Assembly (NCBI GenBank): GCA_900199505.1 | Contig: FZQV01000006.1 | Coordinates: 33,395 to 97,394, forward strand | Origin: Ruaniaceae bacterium KH17 | GTDB lineage: Bacteria > Actinomycetota > Actinomycetes > Actinomycetales > Actinomycetaceae | Direction: 5' to 3' | Length of the DNA: 64,000 nucleotides | Shown here: in pieces, positions 1 to 9,175 of the stretch | Position numbering within the stretch: position 1 is the first letter of the stretch | How the letters are laid out: each line of letters starts with the position of its first letter | Notes under the pieces: model-generated | Database searches by the model: none | Seen by the model: only the letters and a program-made list of their open reading frames with translations | Told to the model about the DNA's origin: nothing | Program-made: the position numbers and the translations under genes

Positions 1-224
1 CACTGGACACAGGCAGCTACCCCCTCCAACTTCGCCCAGAGCTCGACCCGGCCGCGGCAGCGTCGGTAGCCACCGCCGTCGGGCTGATTCCGCTGGCTTT
101 CCAGAGCCATCTGGCACGCAACCTCGGCGCCGAGCGGCTCGAGGGCGACGCCTACCAGAACGTCATGGCCACCCTGATGGAGCTCCTTATGAGCGGGCTC
201 TACGAACCGAAAGGAGACGCATGA
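1..224 (+). CDS. TetR/AcrR-type regulator, C-terminal end (partial)
   Basis: Frame 3 is open from the window edge to a TGA at 222-224 and gives about 73 residues, with leucine/alanine-rich helices and a short charged tail. The composition resembles the ligand-binding C-terminal half of a TetR-family repressor. The DNA-binding domain would lie outside the window, so the family call is an inference. The stop overlaps the ATG of the next gene (ATGA at 221-224), so the two are translationally coupled. A regulator leading an ABC exporter operon usually controls that exporter. Confidence 0.55.
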   Translation, partial: LDTGSYPLQLRPELDPAAAASVATAVGLIPLAFQSHLARNLGAERLEGDAYQNVMATLMELLMSGLYEPKGDA

Positions 225-1273
225 ACACCGCGATCGCAACGCACCGCCTCCGAAAGGAGTTCGGCCAGCTGCGCGCCCTCGATGACCTGGATCTGGAGAT
301 TCCCTCGGGATCGATCTTCGGGGTGATCGGCCACAACGGCGCGGGCAAGACCACGCTGATGCGGATCCTGCTCGACGTCGTGCGCCCCACCGCAGGCACC
401 GCCACCGTGCTCGGCGTGAACCCGCGCGAGGCCGGGGCGGAGCTGCGCCAGCGGATCGGATACCTCCCCGGCGAGCTGCGTCTGAACCCGCAGCAGACGG
501 GCGCCGACCACCTCCGCTTCTGGGCATCCCTCGCCGCGAACCCAAAGCCCGCGCACACGGAGGCACTGCGTCTCGCCGAGCAACTCGAGGTGCGGTTCGG
601 CGAGCCGACGCGCAAGCTTTCGAAGGGTAATAAGCAGAAGCTGGGGATCATCCAGGCGTTCATGCACCGCCCCGAGCTCGTGATCCTCGACGAGCCCACG
701 TCCGGGCTCGACCCGCTCGTGCAGCAGCAGGTGCTCGGGCTGGTGAGCGCGGCGCGTGAAGCTGGCGCCACCGTGTTCCTCTCCTCGCACGTGATGAGCG
801 AGATCGAGCAGATCGCGGATACGGCTGCTGTCCTCAACCGCGGCCGGCTGGTGGACGTGGCTCCCATGAGCGAGCTGCGCGCATCCGCTGCCCGGCACGT
901 TCAGGCAATTGTGCGGGATCCCGAGGCCGACGTCGCAGCCCTCCTTGGGAGGTTCGGCTTGGCGCTGGATGTGGCCGGAAGCGAGACGGGCGAGGTGGCG
1001 ATCACTGGGGTCCGCGAGGGCGGTCGTTCCACTCCTGCAGGGCCTGGGAGTGTGGGCGAGACGATCATCAGTGGTCTGCTTGAGGGGCGGCCCAATGATC
1101 TCGTGGCGGCGCTGGCGGAGCTTGATGTCGTGAGTCTCGTGGTCGCTGAGCCGGATCTTGAGGAACGAGTTCTCGGAATGTACGAGGCAGGGGAAGCTGA
1201 CGACGCAGCGACACAAGGTGCGAGTGGGCTGCGTGCGCGTGATCGAAGCCACGTGAAGGGTAGTGAGCAGTGA
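221..1273 (+). CDS. ABC exporter ATP-binding protein
   Basis: A 350-residue nucleotide-binding subunit of an ABC-2 type exporter. It has Walker A GHNGAGKTT (about residues 38-46), the signature LSKGNKQKLG, Walker B LVILDEPTSGLD and the switch histidine in SSHVMSE. The roughly 100-residue C-terminal extension is typical of the drug or lipid exporter branch. The ATG overlaps the upstream stop, and its own TGA overlaps the ATG of the permease gene, so regulator, ATPase and permease form one operon. The substrate cannot be read from the sequence; multidrug or peptide export is the usual role for this arrangement. Confidence 0.9.
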   Translation: MNTAIATHRLRKEFGQLRALDDLDLEIPSGSIFGVIGHNGAGKTTLMRILLDVVRPTAGTATVLGVNPREAGAELRQRIGYLPGELRLNPQQTGADHLRFWASLAANPKPAHTEALRLAEQLEVRFGEPTRKLSKGNKQKLGIIQAFMHRPELVILDEPTSGLDPLVQQQVLGLVSAAREAGATVFLSSHVMSEIEQIADTAAVLNRGRLVDVAPMSELRASAARHVQAIVRDPEADVAALLGRFGLALDVAGSETGEVAITGVREGGRSTPAGPGSVGETIISGLLEGRPNDLVAALAELDVVSLVVAEPDLEERVLGMYEAGEADDAATQGASGLRARDRSHVKGSEQ

Positions 1274-2061
1274 TGCCGATCTTTGCGAACGAACTCAGGC
1301 ACGGCTGGAAGTCGTTGTTGTGGTGGGCACTGGGGCTTGTGCTCGTGACCCTGATGTACGTGCCGTTCTACGAGTCGATTGGGGCAAGCCCCGAAATGGC
1401 CTCGCTCCTGGAGTCGCTGCCGCAGGCGCTGATTGTGGGGATGGGCTTCGATTCGATGTTGAGCGGTGCGGGCTACGTGCACTCGTCGATCCTCGAGCTC
1501 ACGGCGGCGATCGTGGTGCTGATTGCGGGGATGGCGTGGGGTGCGCGCGCCATCGCCGGAGATGAGGAGGAGGGAATGCTGGAGCTGACTCTCGCACACG
1601 GTGTCTCTCGCGGCCGTGTCTACGCGGAGCGGGCGCTCGCCATCGCCGTGAAGCTGGCGGCTCTCGGGCTGGTGCTGGGGCTCACGCTGGCGGCATCGAA
1701 CGGGCCGTTTGGGTTGGAGCTGGATCTGGGCTTCCTAACCGCCGGGGTCGTCTCGTTCACTCTCCTCGCGGCCGCGCTTGCATACGTGGCGCTCGCCGTG
1801 GGCGCTGCCACTGGTCGGCGTGGCATGGCAGTAGGCGTCGGTTCCGTGGTTGCGGTTGCCGCGTACATGGCGAATGTGTTCGCCCGGCAGTCGGAAGATT
1901 TCGACTGGCTCGCGGACATCTCGCCGTTCGGCTGGGCCTTCGCCGAGATCCCGATCATGAACGGTTGGGACTGGCCGGGGATCGGGCTGCTCGCGGCTCT
2001 CGCGGCCGTGGCCTTCGCCGTCGGGCTCGTGACGCTGAACCGCCGCGACCTCCACGACTGA
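1273..2061 (+). CDS. ABC-2 type exporter permease
   Basis: About 262 residues with roughly six hydrophobic segments and a short N-terminal MPIFANELRHGWKS-type lead before the first segment, as in ABC-2 permeases. The ATG at 1273 overlaps the upstream TGA (TGATG). A GTG at 1270 is an alternative start. It would form the membrane channel partnered by the upstream ATPase. The polar loop EDEEEGMLELTLAHGVSR (about residues 97-114) resembles the coupling-helix region that follows the second membrane segment in this family. Confidence 0.85.
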   Translation: MPIFANELRHGWKSLLWWALGLVLVTLMYVPFYESIGASPEMASLLESLPQALIVGMGFDSMLSGAGYVHSSILELTAAIVVLIAGMAWGARAIAGDEEEGMLELTLAHGVSRGRVYAERALAIAVKLAALGLVLGLTLAASNGPFGLELDLGFLTAGVVSFTLLAAALAYVALAVGAATGRRGMAVGVGSVVAVAAYMANVFARQSEDFDWLADISPFGWAFAEIPIMNGWDWPGIGLLAALAAVAFAVGLVTLNRRDLHD

Positions 2062-2070
2062 CGACGGGTA

Positions 2071-2106
2071 TCGACAAGGTGTAGTGCCGACTGCAATACT
2101 ATGCGT
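2071..2106 (+). promoter_or_regulatory. Putative promoter giving a leaderless toxin-antitoxin mRNA
   Basis: TCGACA at 2071-2076 and AATACT at 2095-2100, separated by 18 bases, make a plausible -35/-10 pair. Transcription would start near 2106-2107, on the second in-frame ATG (2107), and no Shine-Dalgarno sequence lies upstream. Leaderless messages are common in actinobacteria. This is inferred from spacing only. Confidence 0.35.
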
Positions 2107-2340
2107 ATGTCGCAGCTAGTTGTACGCATCGATCCGCAAACCGAACGCGCCCTGGAACGGCTCATCGAACTGACCGGTGAGAACAAGTCTGAGATTGTGC
2201 GCCGCACAATTCAGGAGGCTGAGCGCGAAGCGGTGCTTGAGCGGGTTCGGCAGCAGGCGGCGGAAGTACGAGATGATCCGGAGGATCGCGCCGAGATGCT
2301 GGCCCTTGCCGACGAAATGGACTCGCTCCGTGCGTGGTGA
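2101..2340 (+). CDS. Ribbon-helix-helix antitoxin (MazE-like)
   Basis: A small 77-79-residue protein starting with a QLVVRIDPQTERALERL strand-helix and a KSEIVRRTIQEAERE helix, the pattern of CopG/Arc-type ribbon-helix-helix DNA-binding domains. The second half is highly charged, as expected for a toxin-binding tail. The ATG at 2107 may be the real start, because the putative -10 box ends at 2100. The stop overlaps the start of the downstream MazF-like gene. The likely role is to neutralise the toxin and autorepress the operon. Confidence 0.75.
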   Translation: MRMSQLVVRIDPQTERALERLIELTGENKSEIVRRTIQEAEREAVLERVRQQAAEVRDDPEDRAEMLALADEMDSLRAW

Positions 2341-2647
2341 CATCTATCGGCTGCGGTCCGACCGACGCGCCCAGGGTCACGAGCAGCGTGGAGCGAGGTA
2401 CGCCGTTGTGGTGCAGTCGGACTACGTGAACCTCTCAACACTCCTCGTCGCGCCAACTTCTACGAGCGCGCGTGCAACCGAGTTCCGACCGACGATCACG
2501 ATAGACGGAACCGAGACGCGGGTGCTCGTCGAGCAGACCGCTGCGGTGAACCCTGAGACGAGACTCGGTGACTTTGTGGGGCGCCTCGATGCCGCCGAGC
2601 GTGCCGAGTTGGACCGCGCTCTGCAGATCGTATTCGGGCTGTTCTGA
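2330..2647 (+). CDS. MazF/PemK-type endoribonuclease toxin
   Basis: From the GTG at 2330 the protein is 105 residues and begins VRGDIYRLR, the usual start of MazF/PemK toxins (strand 1 with the conserved RGD/RGE-type turn). It continues with RYAVVVQSD, LLVAPTS and VLVEQTAAV, which match the core strands of the CcdB/MazF fold. Longer reading frames upstream only overlap the antitoxin gene. The GTG lies 11 bases before the end of the antitoxin frame. The pair forms a type II toxin-antitoxin module, with sequence-specific mRNA cleavage expected. Confidence 0.8.
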   Translation: MRGDIYRLRSDRRAQGHEQRGARYAVVVQSDYVNLSTLLVAPTSTSARATEFRPTITIDGTETRVLVEQTAAVNPETRLGDFVGRLDAAERAELDRALQIVFGLF

Positions 2648-2705
2648 CAGCGCGCAGCGGCGACCTCCACGGCTAAGGTTTCGCGATCGGCTTAGCGTGC
2701 AACGT

Positions 2706-2782
2706 CGCTGAAATTCGTACACCAGTGACCCAGAACGACCCCAGAAAGGCCGGAGGAAGCGACTGGTGTACGGATTTCAGCG
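2706..2782. repeat. Long inverted repeat between convergent genes
   Basis: The arms at 2706-2726 and 2762-2782 are 21 bases each, match in 20 positions, and enclose a 35-base loop. It lies between the end of the toxin gene (+) and the end of the GH31 gene (-), so a bidirectional terminator is the simplest reading. There is no T-run. Confidence 0.7.
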
Positions 2783-2809
2783 GATTGCTGGATACGGCGG
2801 GTTCTGAGC

Positions 2810-5323
2810 CTAAAACGCCGGGGTTGCCGCCGCGCGCTCGAGGAGGGCGGCGCGAAGGGCCGGCGGCAGCCCGATCGTGGCGAGTTCCTGTGCGAGTGCG
2901 AGGCCGCCACGTCGCTTCACAGCCGCCCATGCCTGCTCCTTGACCGTGAACGCGATCTCCGCGGCGTCCAGCAGCGCGAAGGTCTCGGTAACCACGTCTA
3001 CCGGCGCAGCCTGGAGGTCCTTCAGCCTGACGATGATTCCGTGAGTCATATTGACTTTGCCAAGTTCGATGCGGAGTGCGGGGGAGAGGAGTTCATCCGC
3101 CTTGATGCTCGGTGTGGTTTCGTCTGCGTTCGCTTCGCTCTCTCCGCCCGACCCGCGGGAAGTGGCGCCCTCGCTTGACTCGGGCTCGTTGGCTGAGTGG
3201 AGGCCGAAGGCCGACGTCGAGACCTTGGCAACCGTGCCGGCACCCACGATTTCGAGGCTGATCTCGCGTTCAACGAGAGGATCGGGCCCCGTGGTTGGCG
3301 CGATGACGAGTTCGAGATCGGCGAGGCCATTCGTGCGGGGGGTGAGGGTCTGCGTGAACCGCGTGATGTTCCGATCGGCCGCGGTGGGCGCGCCCTCGCC
3401 GTGGTCCTCGATGAGCTCCGAAACGCCCGTCCCCGGGAACACCCGCAGCGTGAGCCGCACGGGCGCGTCGGTGATCGGCTCCAGCGCCTCGGCTAGCGGG
3501 AGTACAGCACCCGCGCGTGCCAGAACGGGGATCTGCTCGTCGGGCCGGTGTAGCGCAACGTGCTGATCGCCGTCGTACCGCTGGCCCGTAAACAGATCGA
3601 ACCAGGTGCCCTCGGGAAGCCACGCGCGCACCGATCCGAGCCCCGATTGGGGCTCAGCGGGGGCGGTGATCGGCGCGACCAGAAGATGCGCGCCGAGCAT
3701 CGACTGGTTGTTCACACCGTACGCCGCCGAGAGGCCCGGGTGGTCGTGGTACATCGGCCGGGCGACGGCGATCGCATCCGTATGTGCTCTCCATGCGGCC
3801 GTGTAGAGGGCGGGGACGAGCCGGTGCCGTAGGCGCAGGTACTTCGCCATGGCGGCGTGGGCACGCGGTCCGTATCCCCACGGTTCCTTACTGGCGAAGG
3901 GGCTATTGGAGGAGTGCAAACGGTTGATCGGTGAGAAGACGCCGTACTCGAACCAGCGCAGTGCCATCTCGGTATCGCGCGTGCCGAGCATGTGCCCGCC
4001 GATGTCGTGTGACCACCAGGTGTAGCCCACGTTCGCCGCGCGATTCGTGAACTCGGGTTGGAAGTCGAGGGAGCGCCACGTGGTGAGTGTGTCTCCGGAA
4101 AAGCCCACGGGGTAGCGGTGGCTCCCGAGCCCGGCGTAGCGGGAGAAGGTGAGCGGCCGCTTGCCATCGCGGCCCGAATCGAGGAAGTGGATGTGGTTGA
4201 GCATCCAGAGTGGATCCAGGCCGGCGATCCGGGTCGTCCCGCCGGATTGCCAGTCCAGCCACCAGAAGTCCACGCCTTGCGCCTCGAGCGGGTGGTGCGC
4301 GTACCGCAGGTACGCATCCACGAACTCGCGCGAGGTGACATCGAAGGCCACGGGGAGTCCGGACTCAGGATCGATCCCGACGGCGCTCGCCACCTCGGCA
4401 TAGGCGTCCTCGTGGCGGCGGATGCCGTCGGCCGGGTGGACGTTCAGCGTGACGGCGAGCCCCTTCTCGTGGAGTGCTGAGAGGAAGGCCTCCGGGTCCG
4501 GGAAGAGGTCACGGTTCCAGGTGTAGCCGGTCCATCCGGTGCCGATCTCGGGATCGATGTCCACGAGATGCCAGTCCATGTCGATGACGGCGACCGAGAG
4601 CGGAATCTGCTCGGCCTCAAAACGCTCCATGAGAGTGAGGTACTCATCCGCCGAGTAGTCCCAGTAGCGGGACCACCAGTTGCCGAGCGTGTAGCGCGGC
4701 ACCACGGGGGTGGGGCCGGTGAGGCGGTGGTAGTCCGCGAGCGCCGCGGCAAAATCGCGGCCGTGTGCGAACAGGTAGATGTCCTTCCGGCCGCCTGGAC
4801 CGGCTTCGGGGCGCGCCGCAATCCAGCCATCCGCCGCCAACAGCGCGCTGTTCGAATCGTCCACCGCCGCGAACCCGAAGGTGGCGAGGATCCCGGGCTC
4901 CAGCTCGCAACGGCCGTCCACGTTGTCCAGCGTGCGCGCGGTCCCGAGCAGGTTGCCCCGGCCCCAGCCGAGTTCCTGCGGGTAGTCCATGCCGTAGTGC
5001 CAGGTCGAGTAGTGGATGTCGCTGGACGCTTTGAGGAGCTTCACGCTGAGCCCGGCGCTGGAGAATGCTCGCCCGTCGTAGCGCAGCTGGAGGTAGTCCG
5101 TGCGAATGTCCACACCGCCGTCGGGCAGATGGGTCACCTCAAACTCGGGCACGGGGAACTCCCGCGAGACCACGAGCTGCGTGCGCTCATCGATGAACTC
5201 GCCGCGTTCGTTCCACTCCATGCGGATCAGGCGGTCCGTGAGCACCGTGAAGCGGTAGGTCTCTCCTTGGACGACGGCGTTGGGATCGGCTGGCGCGAGG
5301 GCGCCGTCGGACAGAGCGAACAT
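2810..5323 (-). CDS. Glycoside hydrolase family 31 (alpha-glucosidase/xylosidase type)
   Basis: An 837-residue intracellular protein without a signal peptide. After an N-terminal beta-sandwich, the (beta/alpha)8 barrel carries DMDWHLVDID and FWWLDWQSGG, the GH31 nucleophile region with Asp in the W-L-D motif. VGFSGDT carries the probable acid/base Asp. It should release glucose or xylose from the non-reducing ends of alpha-linked oligosaccharides. The specificity is open; the DWQ variant of the nucleophile motif marks a subgroup apart from classic alpha-glucosidases. A Ser/Glu-rich linker near residues 720-755 leads to an extra C-terminal segment of about 80 residues that I do not recognise. 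The gene stands alone, so its regulation is unclear. Confidence 0.88.
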   Translation of the reverse strand: MFALSDGALAPADPNAVVQGETYRFTVLTDRLIRMEWNERGEFIDERTQLVVSREFPVPEFEVTHLPDGGVDIRTDYLQLRYDGRAFSSAGLSVKLLKASSDIHYSTWHYGMDYPQELGWGRGNLLGTARTLDNVDGRCELEPGILATFGFAAVDDSNSALLAADGWIAARPEAGPGGRKDIYLFAHGRDFAAALADYHRLTGPTPVVPRYTLGNWWSRYWDYSADEYLTLMERFEAEQIPLSVAVIDMDWHLVDIDPEIGTGWTGYTWNRDLFPDPEAFLSALHEKGLAVTLNVHPADGIRRHEDAYAEVASAVGIDPESGLPVAFDVTSREFVDAYLRYAHHPLEAQGVDFWWLDWQSGGTTRIAGLDPLWMLNHIHFLDSGRDGKRPLTFSRYAGLGSHRYPVGFSGDTLTTWRSLDFQPEFTNRAANVGYTWWSHDIGGHMLGTRDTEMALRWFEYGVFSPINRLHSSNSPFASKEPWGYGPRAHAAMAKYLRLRHRLVPALYTAAWRAHTDAIAVARPMYHDHPGLSAAYGVNNQSMLGAHLLVAPITAPAEPQSGLGSVRAWLPEGTWFDLFTGQRYDGDQHVALHRPDEQIPVLARAGAVLPLAEALEPITDAPVRLTLRVFPGTGVSELIEDHGEGAPTAADRNITRFTQTLTPRTNGLADLELVIAPTTGPDPLVEREISLEIVGAGTVAKVSTSAFGLHSANEPESSEGATSRGSGGESEANADETTPSIKADELLSPALRIELGKVNMTHGIIVRLKDLQAAPVDVVTETFALLDAAEIAFTVKEQAWAAVKRRGGLALAQELATIGLPPALRAALLERAAATPAF

Positions 5324-5390
5324 GACTGGCTCCTGGGCTCGAAAGTGCGGGCAGGATCTAGTCTATGGCGGCAGCGACCTGCCCCCGAAA

Positions 5391-5440
5391 GTTGAGCGGA
5401 TCAGTACGTTATCCGGCCATAACGTACTGATCCGCTCAAC
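5391..5440. repeat. Dispersed 50-bp palindrome, family A copy 1
   Basis: Perfect 22-base arms at 5391-5412 and 5419-5440 surround a 6-base loop. The ends read GTTGAGC and GCTCAAC. It lies just downstream of the acyl-CoA ligase gene and upstream of GH31, both on the minus strand, and may act as a terminator or RNA hairpin. Related 50-base copies are at 28402-28451 and 56849-56898, with a degenerate one near 9676-9727. Confidence 0.8.
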
Positions 5441-5452
5441 TAGCGCCAGTGC

Positions 5453-7408
5453 TCAGTGCGCCCCGGGGGTGTGCGGGCCCTCCGAAGTGGAACCCGGCCC
5501 ATCGCCGTCGGGCTGATCGTCCGGACGAATCGCGTCCTTCACCTTCTCGGAGACCTCGGCGGCAACCTCCACCGCCTTGCCGGCCAGCTCACCGGCCCGC
5601 TCGCTGAGGCCCTCGGAGAACTCGGATGCCGCCTCCACGGCCTTGCCGGCCAGCTCCTCCGCCTTCTCGGCGAGTTCAGCACTGCCCTCGCGTAGCTTCT
5701 CCACTGCCGTTCGCACCTCGCGCCGCAGCACCTTGCCCATGTTGTTCTTCGGCAGCTCGGGGAGCACGAACACCTTGCGCGGCACCTTATACGCGGCCAG
5801 CGACTCCTTGATCTTGGCGCGGATCTCGTCCGTGTCCACATGGAATCCCTCGTTCACCACGACGGCCGCCACGACTTCCTCGGAGCCCAACTCGTTTACG
5901 AGGCCGACCACCGCGGCGTCAGCCACGCCGTCGTACCCCTTCAGCACGCCCTCAACTTCGCTCGGGTACACATTGAAGCCGCCGGTGATGACCACCTCCT
6001 TGATCCGATCCACGATCGAGATGAAGCCATCTTCATCGACGACGGCGATGTCCCCAGTTCGGAACCAGCCGTCGTGGAACGCTGCGGCCGTCTCCTCGGG
6101 GCGGTTGCGGTAGCCCTTGAAGACTTGCGGCCCACGGGCCACGATCTCCCCGCGCTCGCCGCGCTCCACATCGCGATCCGGGTCCTCCGGGTCCACCAGC
6201 CGGATCTCGGTGCGTGGGAACGGGATGCCGATGGAGCGGGCCTTTCGAGTGGGGAGCACGGGGTTCCCCACGAGGATCGGCGAGGTTTCGGAGAGGCCGT
6301 AGCCCTCAATGAGAAGTCCGCCGGTGGCCGCCTCCCACTTCGCGATGAGCTCCGGCGAGAGCGGCATTGCGCCGGAGATGCCGGTGCGGCAGCCCTCAAG
6401 TGACACGCCGTGCTCTGCCGCGGCATCCGCCAGACGATCGAACAGCGGTGGTACGGCGATCAGCAGTGTGGGAACGCGGCGCTTGACTGCATCCAGCATG
6501 AGGCCCAGCTCGGGCTTGGGTAGCAGGTGCACCATGGCGCCGATACTCAGTCCGGCGTTCATCGACAGCGAGCAGCCGAACACGTGGAACAGTGGCAGTG
6601 CCGCCATGAAGCACTCGTTGCCGGGTTCGAGGTTCCACACCCATTCGTGAGCCATGTTCGTGTTCGAGGCCATGTTGGCGTGCGTGAGCGGCACGCCCTT
6701 GGGGCCCGCGGTGGTGCCGGAGGTGTAGAGGATGAGGGCGTCGTCGTCGGGCTGGGGACGGCTCTGTGCGATCGCCGTCATGGAGGTGGCGCTCGCGGCC
6801 TCGGTGAGCTTGTGCCAGGGCAGCATGTCCTTGGGTGCGGGGGTGGAGAGTTGGGCGCGCGAAGCCTGGACCTTCTTGATCGGCAGCTTGAGCAGCGCGC
6901 GCTTGCCGAACGGCAGCTCCTCGATCATGTTGACGGCGATCACAACCTTGGGGCGCACGTCCGCCGGCAGCTCGCGCATGAGGTGTGCGCAGCCATCCCA
7001 GACGATCGCCACCTCCGCCCGGTGATCCGCGAACGGCTCCGCCAGCTCGGCGGCCGTGAACTGGGGGTTGTGCTCCACAACGGTCGCACCCGCCGTCAGT
7101 ACGGCGTAGAAGGCGATAACGTGCTGGGGGCAGTTGGGCATGAGTAGTGCCACGTGGCTTCCCGGCCCGACGCCGATCTCCCGCAGCCGGGCGGCCGTGT
7201 TCTTGATCGCTCGGCCGAGTTGGGCGAAGCTGGTGCGTTTCCCGAAGAAGTCCAGGGCGTCTTGATCGGAGTAGCGTGCGCAGGCTCGTTCGATCTGGTC
7301 GACGAGAGTCTCCTCGGGGAGGTCGAGATTGCGGTCCACCTGAATCGGGGTGGCGGCGTTCCACAGAGCGGCGAGTTGCTCGCGCACGGGAGGGGGCGTG
7401 GTGGTCAT
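5453..7408 (-). CDS. Long-chain fatty-acid-CoA ligase
   Basis: A 651-residue adenylate-forming enzyme. It has the AMP-binding motif LYTSGTTAGPKG, EGYGLSETSP, GWFRTGDIAVVDEDGF and VVITGGFNVYPSEVE, with the C-terminal lysine in NNMGKVLRREV. It activates fatty acids through an acyl-AMP to acyl-CoA for lipid synthesis or degradation. The final 80 residues are unusual: an Ala/Glu/Lys-rich amphipathic region with a near duplication (ELAGKAVEAAS and ELAGKAVEVAA), probably a membrane-surface or coiled-coil helix absent from standard FadD proteins. The ATG at 7408 gives the expected MTTTPPPVREQ lead. Confidence 0.93.
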   Translation of the reverse strand: MTTTPPPVREQLAALWNAATPIQVDRNLDLPEETLVDQIERACARYSDQDALDFFGKRTSFAQLGRAIKNTAARLREIGVGPGSHVALLMPNCPQHVIAFYAVLTAGATVVEHNPQFTAAELAEPFADHRAEVAIVWDGCAHLMRELPADVRPKVVIAVNMIEELPFGKRALLKLPIKKVQASRAQLSTPAPKDMLPWHKLTEAASATSMTAIAQSRPQPDDDALILYTSGTTAGPKGVPLTHANMASNTNMAHEWVWNLEPGNECFMAALPLFHVFGCSLSMNAGLSIGAMVHLLPKPELGLMLDAVKRRVPTLLIAVPPLFDRLADAAAEHGVSLEGCRTGISGAMPLSPELIAKWEAATGGLLIEGYGLSETSPILVGNPVLPTRKARSIGIPFPRTEIRLVDPEDPDRDVERGERGEIVARGPQVFKGYRNRPEETAAAFHDGWFRTGDIAVVDEDGFISIVDRIKEVVITGGFNVYPSEVEGVLKGYDGVADAAVVGLVNELGSEEVVAAVVVNEGFHVDTDEIRAKIKESLAAYKVPRKVFVLPELPKNNMGKVLRREVRTAVEKLREGSAELAEKAEELAGKAVEAASEFSEGLSERAGELAGKAVEVAAEVSEKVKDAIRPDDQPDGDGPGSTSEGPHTPGAH

Positions 7409-7574
7409 GATGGGCCTCTCTGCAAGACGACTTCGGCGCTAGAACCTACGCTACCGTAGCTTCCCTGGTGCCGGATACCCAAGGGCTCAACTTCTGCCGG
7501 TTCACGCATGCGGCTGGGGGTGGCGCCGGCGGCCACGCACTGGACCACACCGCCGCCCGCAGCGCGCTCCTGGC

Positions 7575-8507
7575 ATGATCGGTGCCGTGGCTGGCGTGCT
7601 CTCGGGATTGAGCCTCATCTGGGTGATCATCGTGCTCGGGTGGGCGCTCGGCCGTTTCCGCGTGCTACCGTCGCAGGCGCCGGAGGTGCTGAACCGGCTT
7701 GTCTTCTTCGTCGCCAGCCCCGCCCTTCTCTTCGCCACGCTCGCGGGGCTCGATGTGCGCACCGTCTTCGGCCCGCCGCTGATCATCGCGGGAGCGAGCG
7801 CGATCGGAAGCGCGCTGCTCTTCGTCCTCTATGCGCGGATCCGGCGGCTCGACCTCGGGCGGACCGTGGTGGGCGCGATGAGTTCGTCCCTCAACAACGC
7901 CGGGCATCTCGGAATCCCGCTGGCCACCTACATTCTCGGCTCGCCGCAGCACGTGCTTCCGGTCCTAGTGTTCCAGCTCGGCTTCTTCTCGCCGATGTAC
8001 TTCGTGCTGTCCGATCTCGCGGGCCGCTCGGGCAAGGTCTCGCCCGGTAAGGTGCTCCGGATGATCGTTACCAACCCGATGCTGATCGCGGCGGTGCTTG
8101 GCATCTCGGTCAGCCTTACGGGGCTTGCTTTGCCCGACGTCGTTTTCGCACCCATCGAGACCGTGGCGGGTCTCGCTGTGCCCGCCATCCTGATCGCATT
8201 CGGACTCTCGCTGGACGCTGAGAAGGTGCTACCCGCGCGGGCCGAAGCGCCCACTGTCGCCGTGGCGACGGTGCTGAAGTTGGCGATCCACCCGCTGCTC
8301 GCGTGGGTACTGGCGCATTACGCATTCGGGCTCTCGGCACCCGCGGTGTTCGCGGCCGTGGCAATGGCCGGGCTCCCCACCGCGCAGAACGCCTATGTGG
8401 CCGCGTTTCGAGCGCGCACCGGCGAGGGTCTTGCCCGTAGTGTCGTGCTCAGCACCACGATTCTCGTGACGCCGAGCCTCCTGGTGATCGCCGCGCTCCT
8501 CGCCTAG
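7575..8507 (+). CDS. AEC-family (auxin efflux carrier-like) transporter
   Basis: A 310-residue hydrophobic protein with about ten membrane segments in two halves. SSSLNNAGHLGIPLATYI (about residues 105-122) and GLPTAQNAYVAAF near the C-terminus are the paired polar crossover motifs of AEC/bile-acid-fold carriers. The family usually moves malate, malonate or other organic acids. The gene converges on mtnN so closely that the 4-base palindrome CTAG at 8504-8507 supplies the stop codons of both genes. It has no operon partner. Confidence 0.85.
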   Translation: MIGAVAGVLSGLSLIWVIIVLGWALGRFRVLPSQAPEVLNRLVFFVASPALLFATLAGLDVRTVFGPPLIIAGASAIGSALLFVLYARIRRLDLGRTVVGAMSSSLNNAGHLGIPLATYILGSPQHVLPVLVFQLGFFSPMYFVLSDLAGRSGKVSPGKVLRMIVTNPMLIAAVLGISVSLTGLALPDVVFAPIETVAGLAVPAILIAFGLSLDAEKVLPARAEAPTVAVATVLKLAIHPLLAWVLAHYAFGLSAPAVFAAVAMAGLPTAQNAYVAAFRARTGEGLARSVVLSTTILVTPSLLVIAALLA

Positions 8508-9175
8508 TACGCGTCGATGACCGAGGTGGTGACGCTGGCCGCCCGGGCCGCCGCCTCGTCCAGGGAGAGCGAGAAGTCTCGGCTCGCCGTCGGGCCGCAG
8601 AGGTCCGAAATAGCGCGGATGGGGAGGAACGGGAGTGCGAAGCGGTGAGCCACCTGGCCCACGGCCGTGGACTCCATGTCCGCGGCGAGGGCGCTTGGGA
8701 ACGCCTTCCGGACCGACTCGACCAGGTGATCGGCGACAAACGAGTTCCCGGCGACTACCCGGCCCTTGCGGATCCGGTAATCGCTGGTCACCGAGGTGGC
8801 GATTCGCAGGAGCTCGGGATCGGCCTCGTACTGCTCGGGCATGCCGGGGATCTGGCCGAGCGCGTAACTGAACGCGGTGGAATCGGCGTCGTGATAGGTG
8901 CACGAGGAGCCGATCACCACGTCGCCCACGAAGATGCCCTGCGAGAGGCCGCCGGAGGCGCCGGGGTTGAGGATGGCGCGCGGCGAGAAGGTGACGATCG
9001 CGGCCGCGACCGTCGCCGCGGCATTCACGAGGCCCACCCCCGTCACCAGCATGATCACGCGCTTGTGGCGGAACATGACTTCCCATGCCGTGCCGAGCGG
9101 CGTCTCCACGGGTTCGGCACCGTGGAGGAAGGGCTGCGCCTCTTCCTTCATCGCCGTCGCAATCAGGATCGTCAT
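8504..9175 (-). CDS. mtnN: 5'-methylthioadenosine/S-adenosylhomocysteine nucleosidase
   Basis: From the ATG at 9175 the protein is 223 residues and starts [17 protein letters not shown], the MTAN start with the catalytic-base Glu. It then has [33 protein letters not shown] with the ribose-binding M-E motif, and RAISDLC with the catalytic Asp. It removes adenine from SAH and MTA; the SAH product, S-ribosylhomocysteine, is the substrate of LuxS encoded just upstream. The ATG overlaps the luxS stop (ATGA), so both enzymes are made together in the activated methyl cycle. Confidence 0.93.
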   Translation of the reverse strand: MTILIATAMKEEAQPFLHGAEPVETPLGTAWEVMFRHKRVIMLVTGVGLVNAAATVAAAIVTFSPRAILNPGASGGLSQGIFVGDVVIGSSCTYHDADSTAFSYALGQIPGMPEQYEADPELLRIATSVTSDYRIRKGRVVAGNSFVADHLVESVRKAFPSALAADMESTAVGQVAHRFALPFLPIRAISDLCGPTASRDFSLSLDEAAARAASVTTSVIDAY

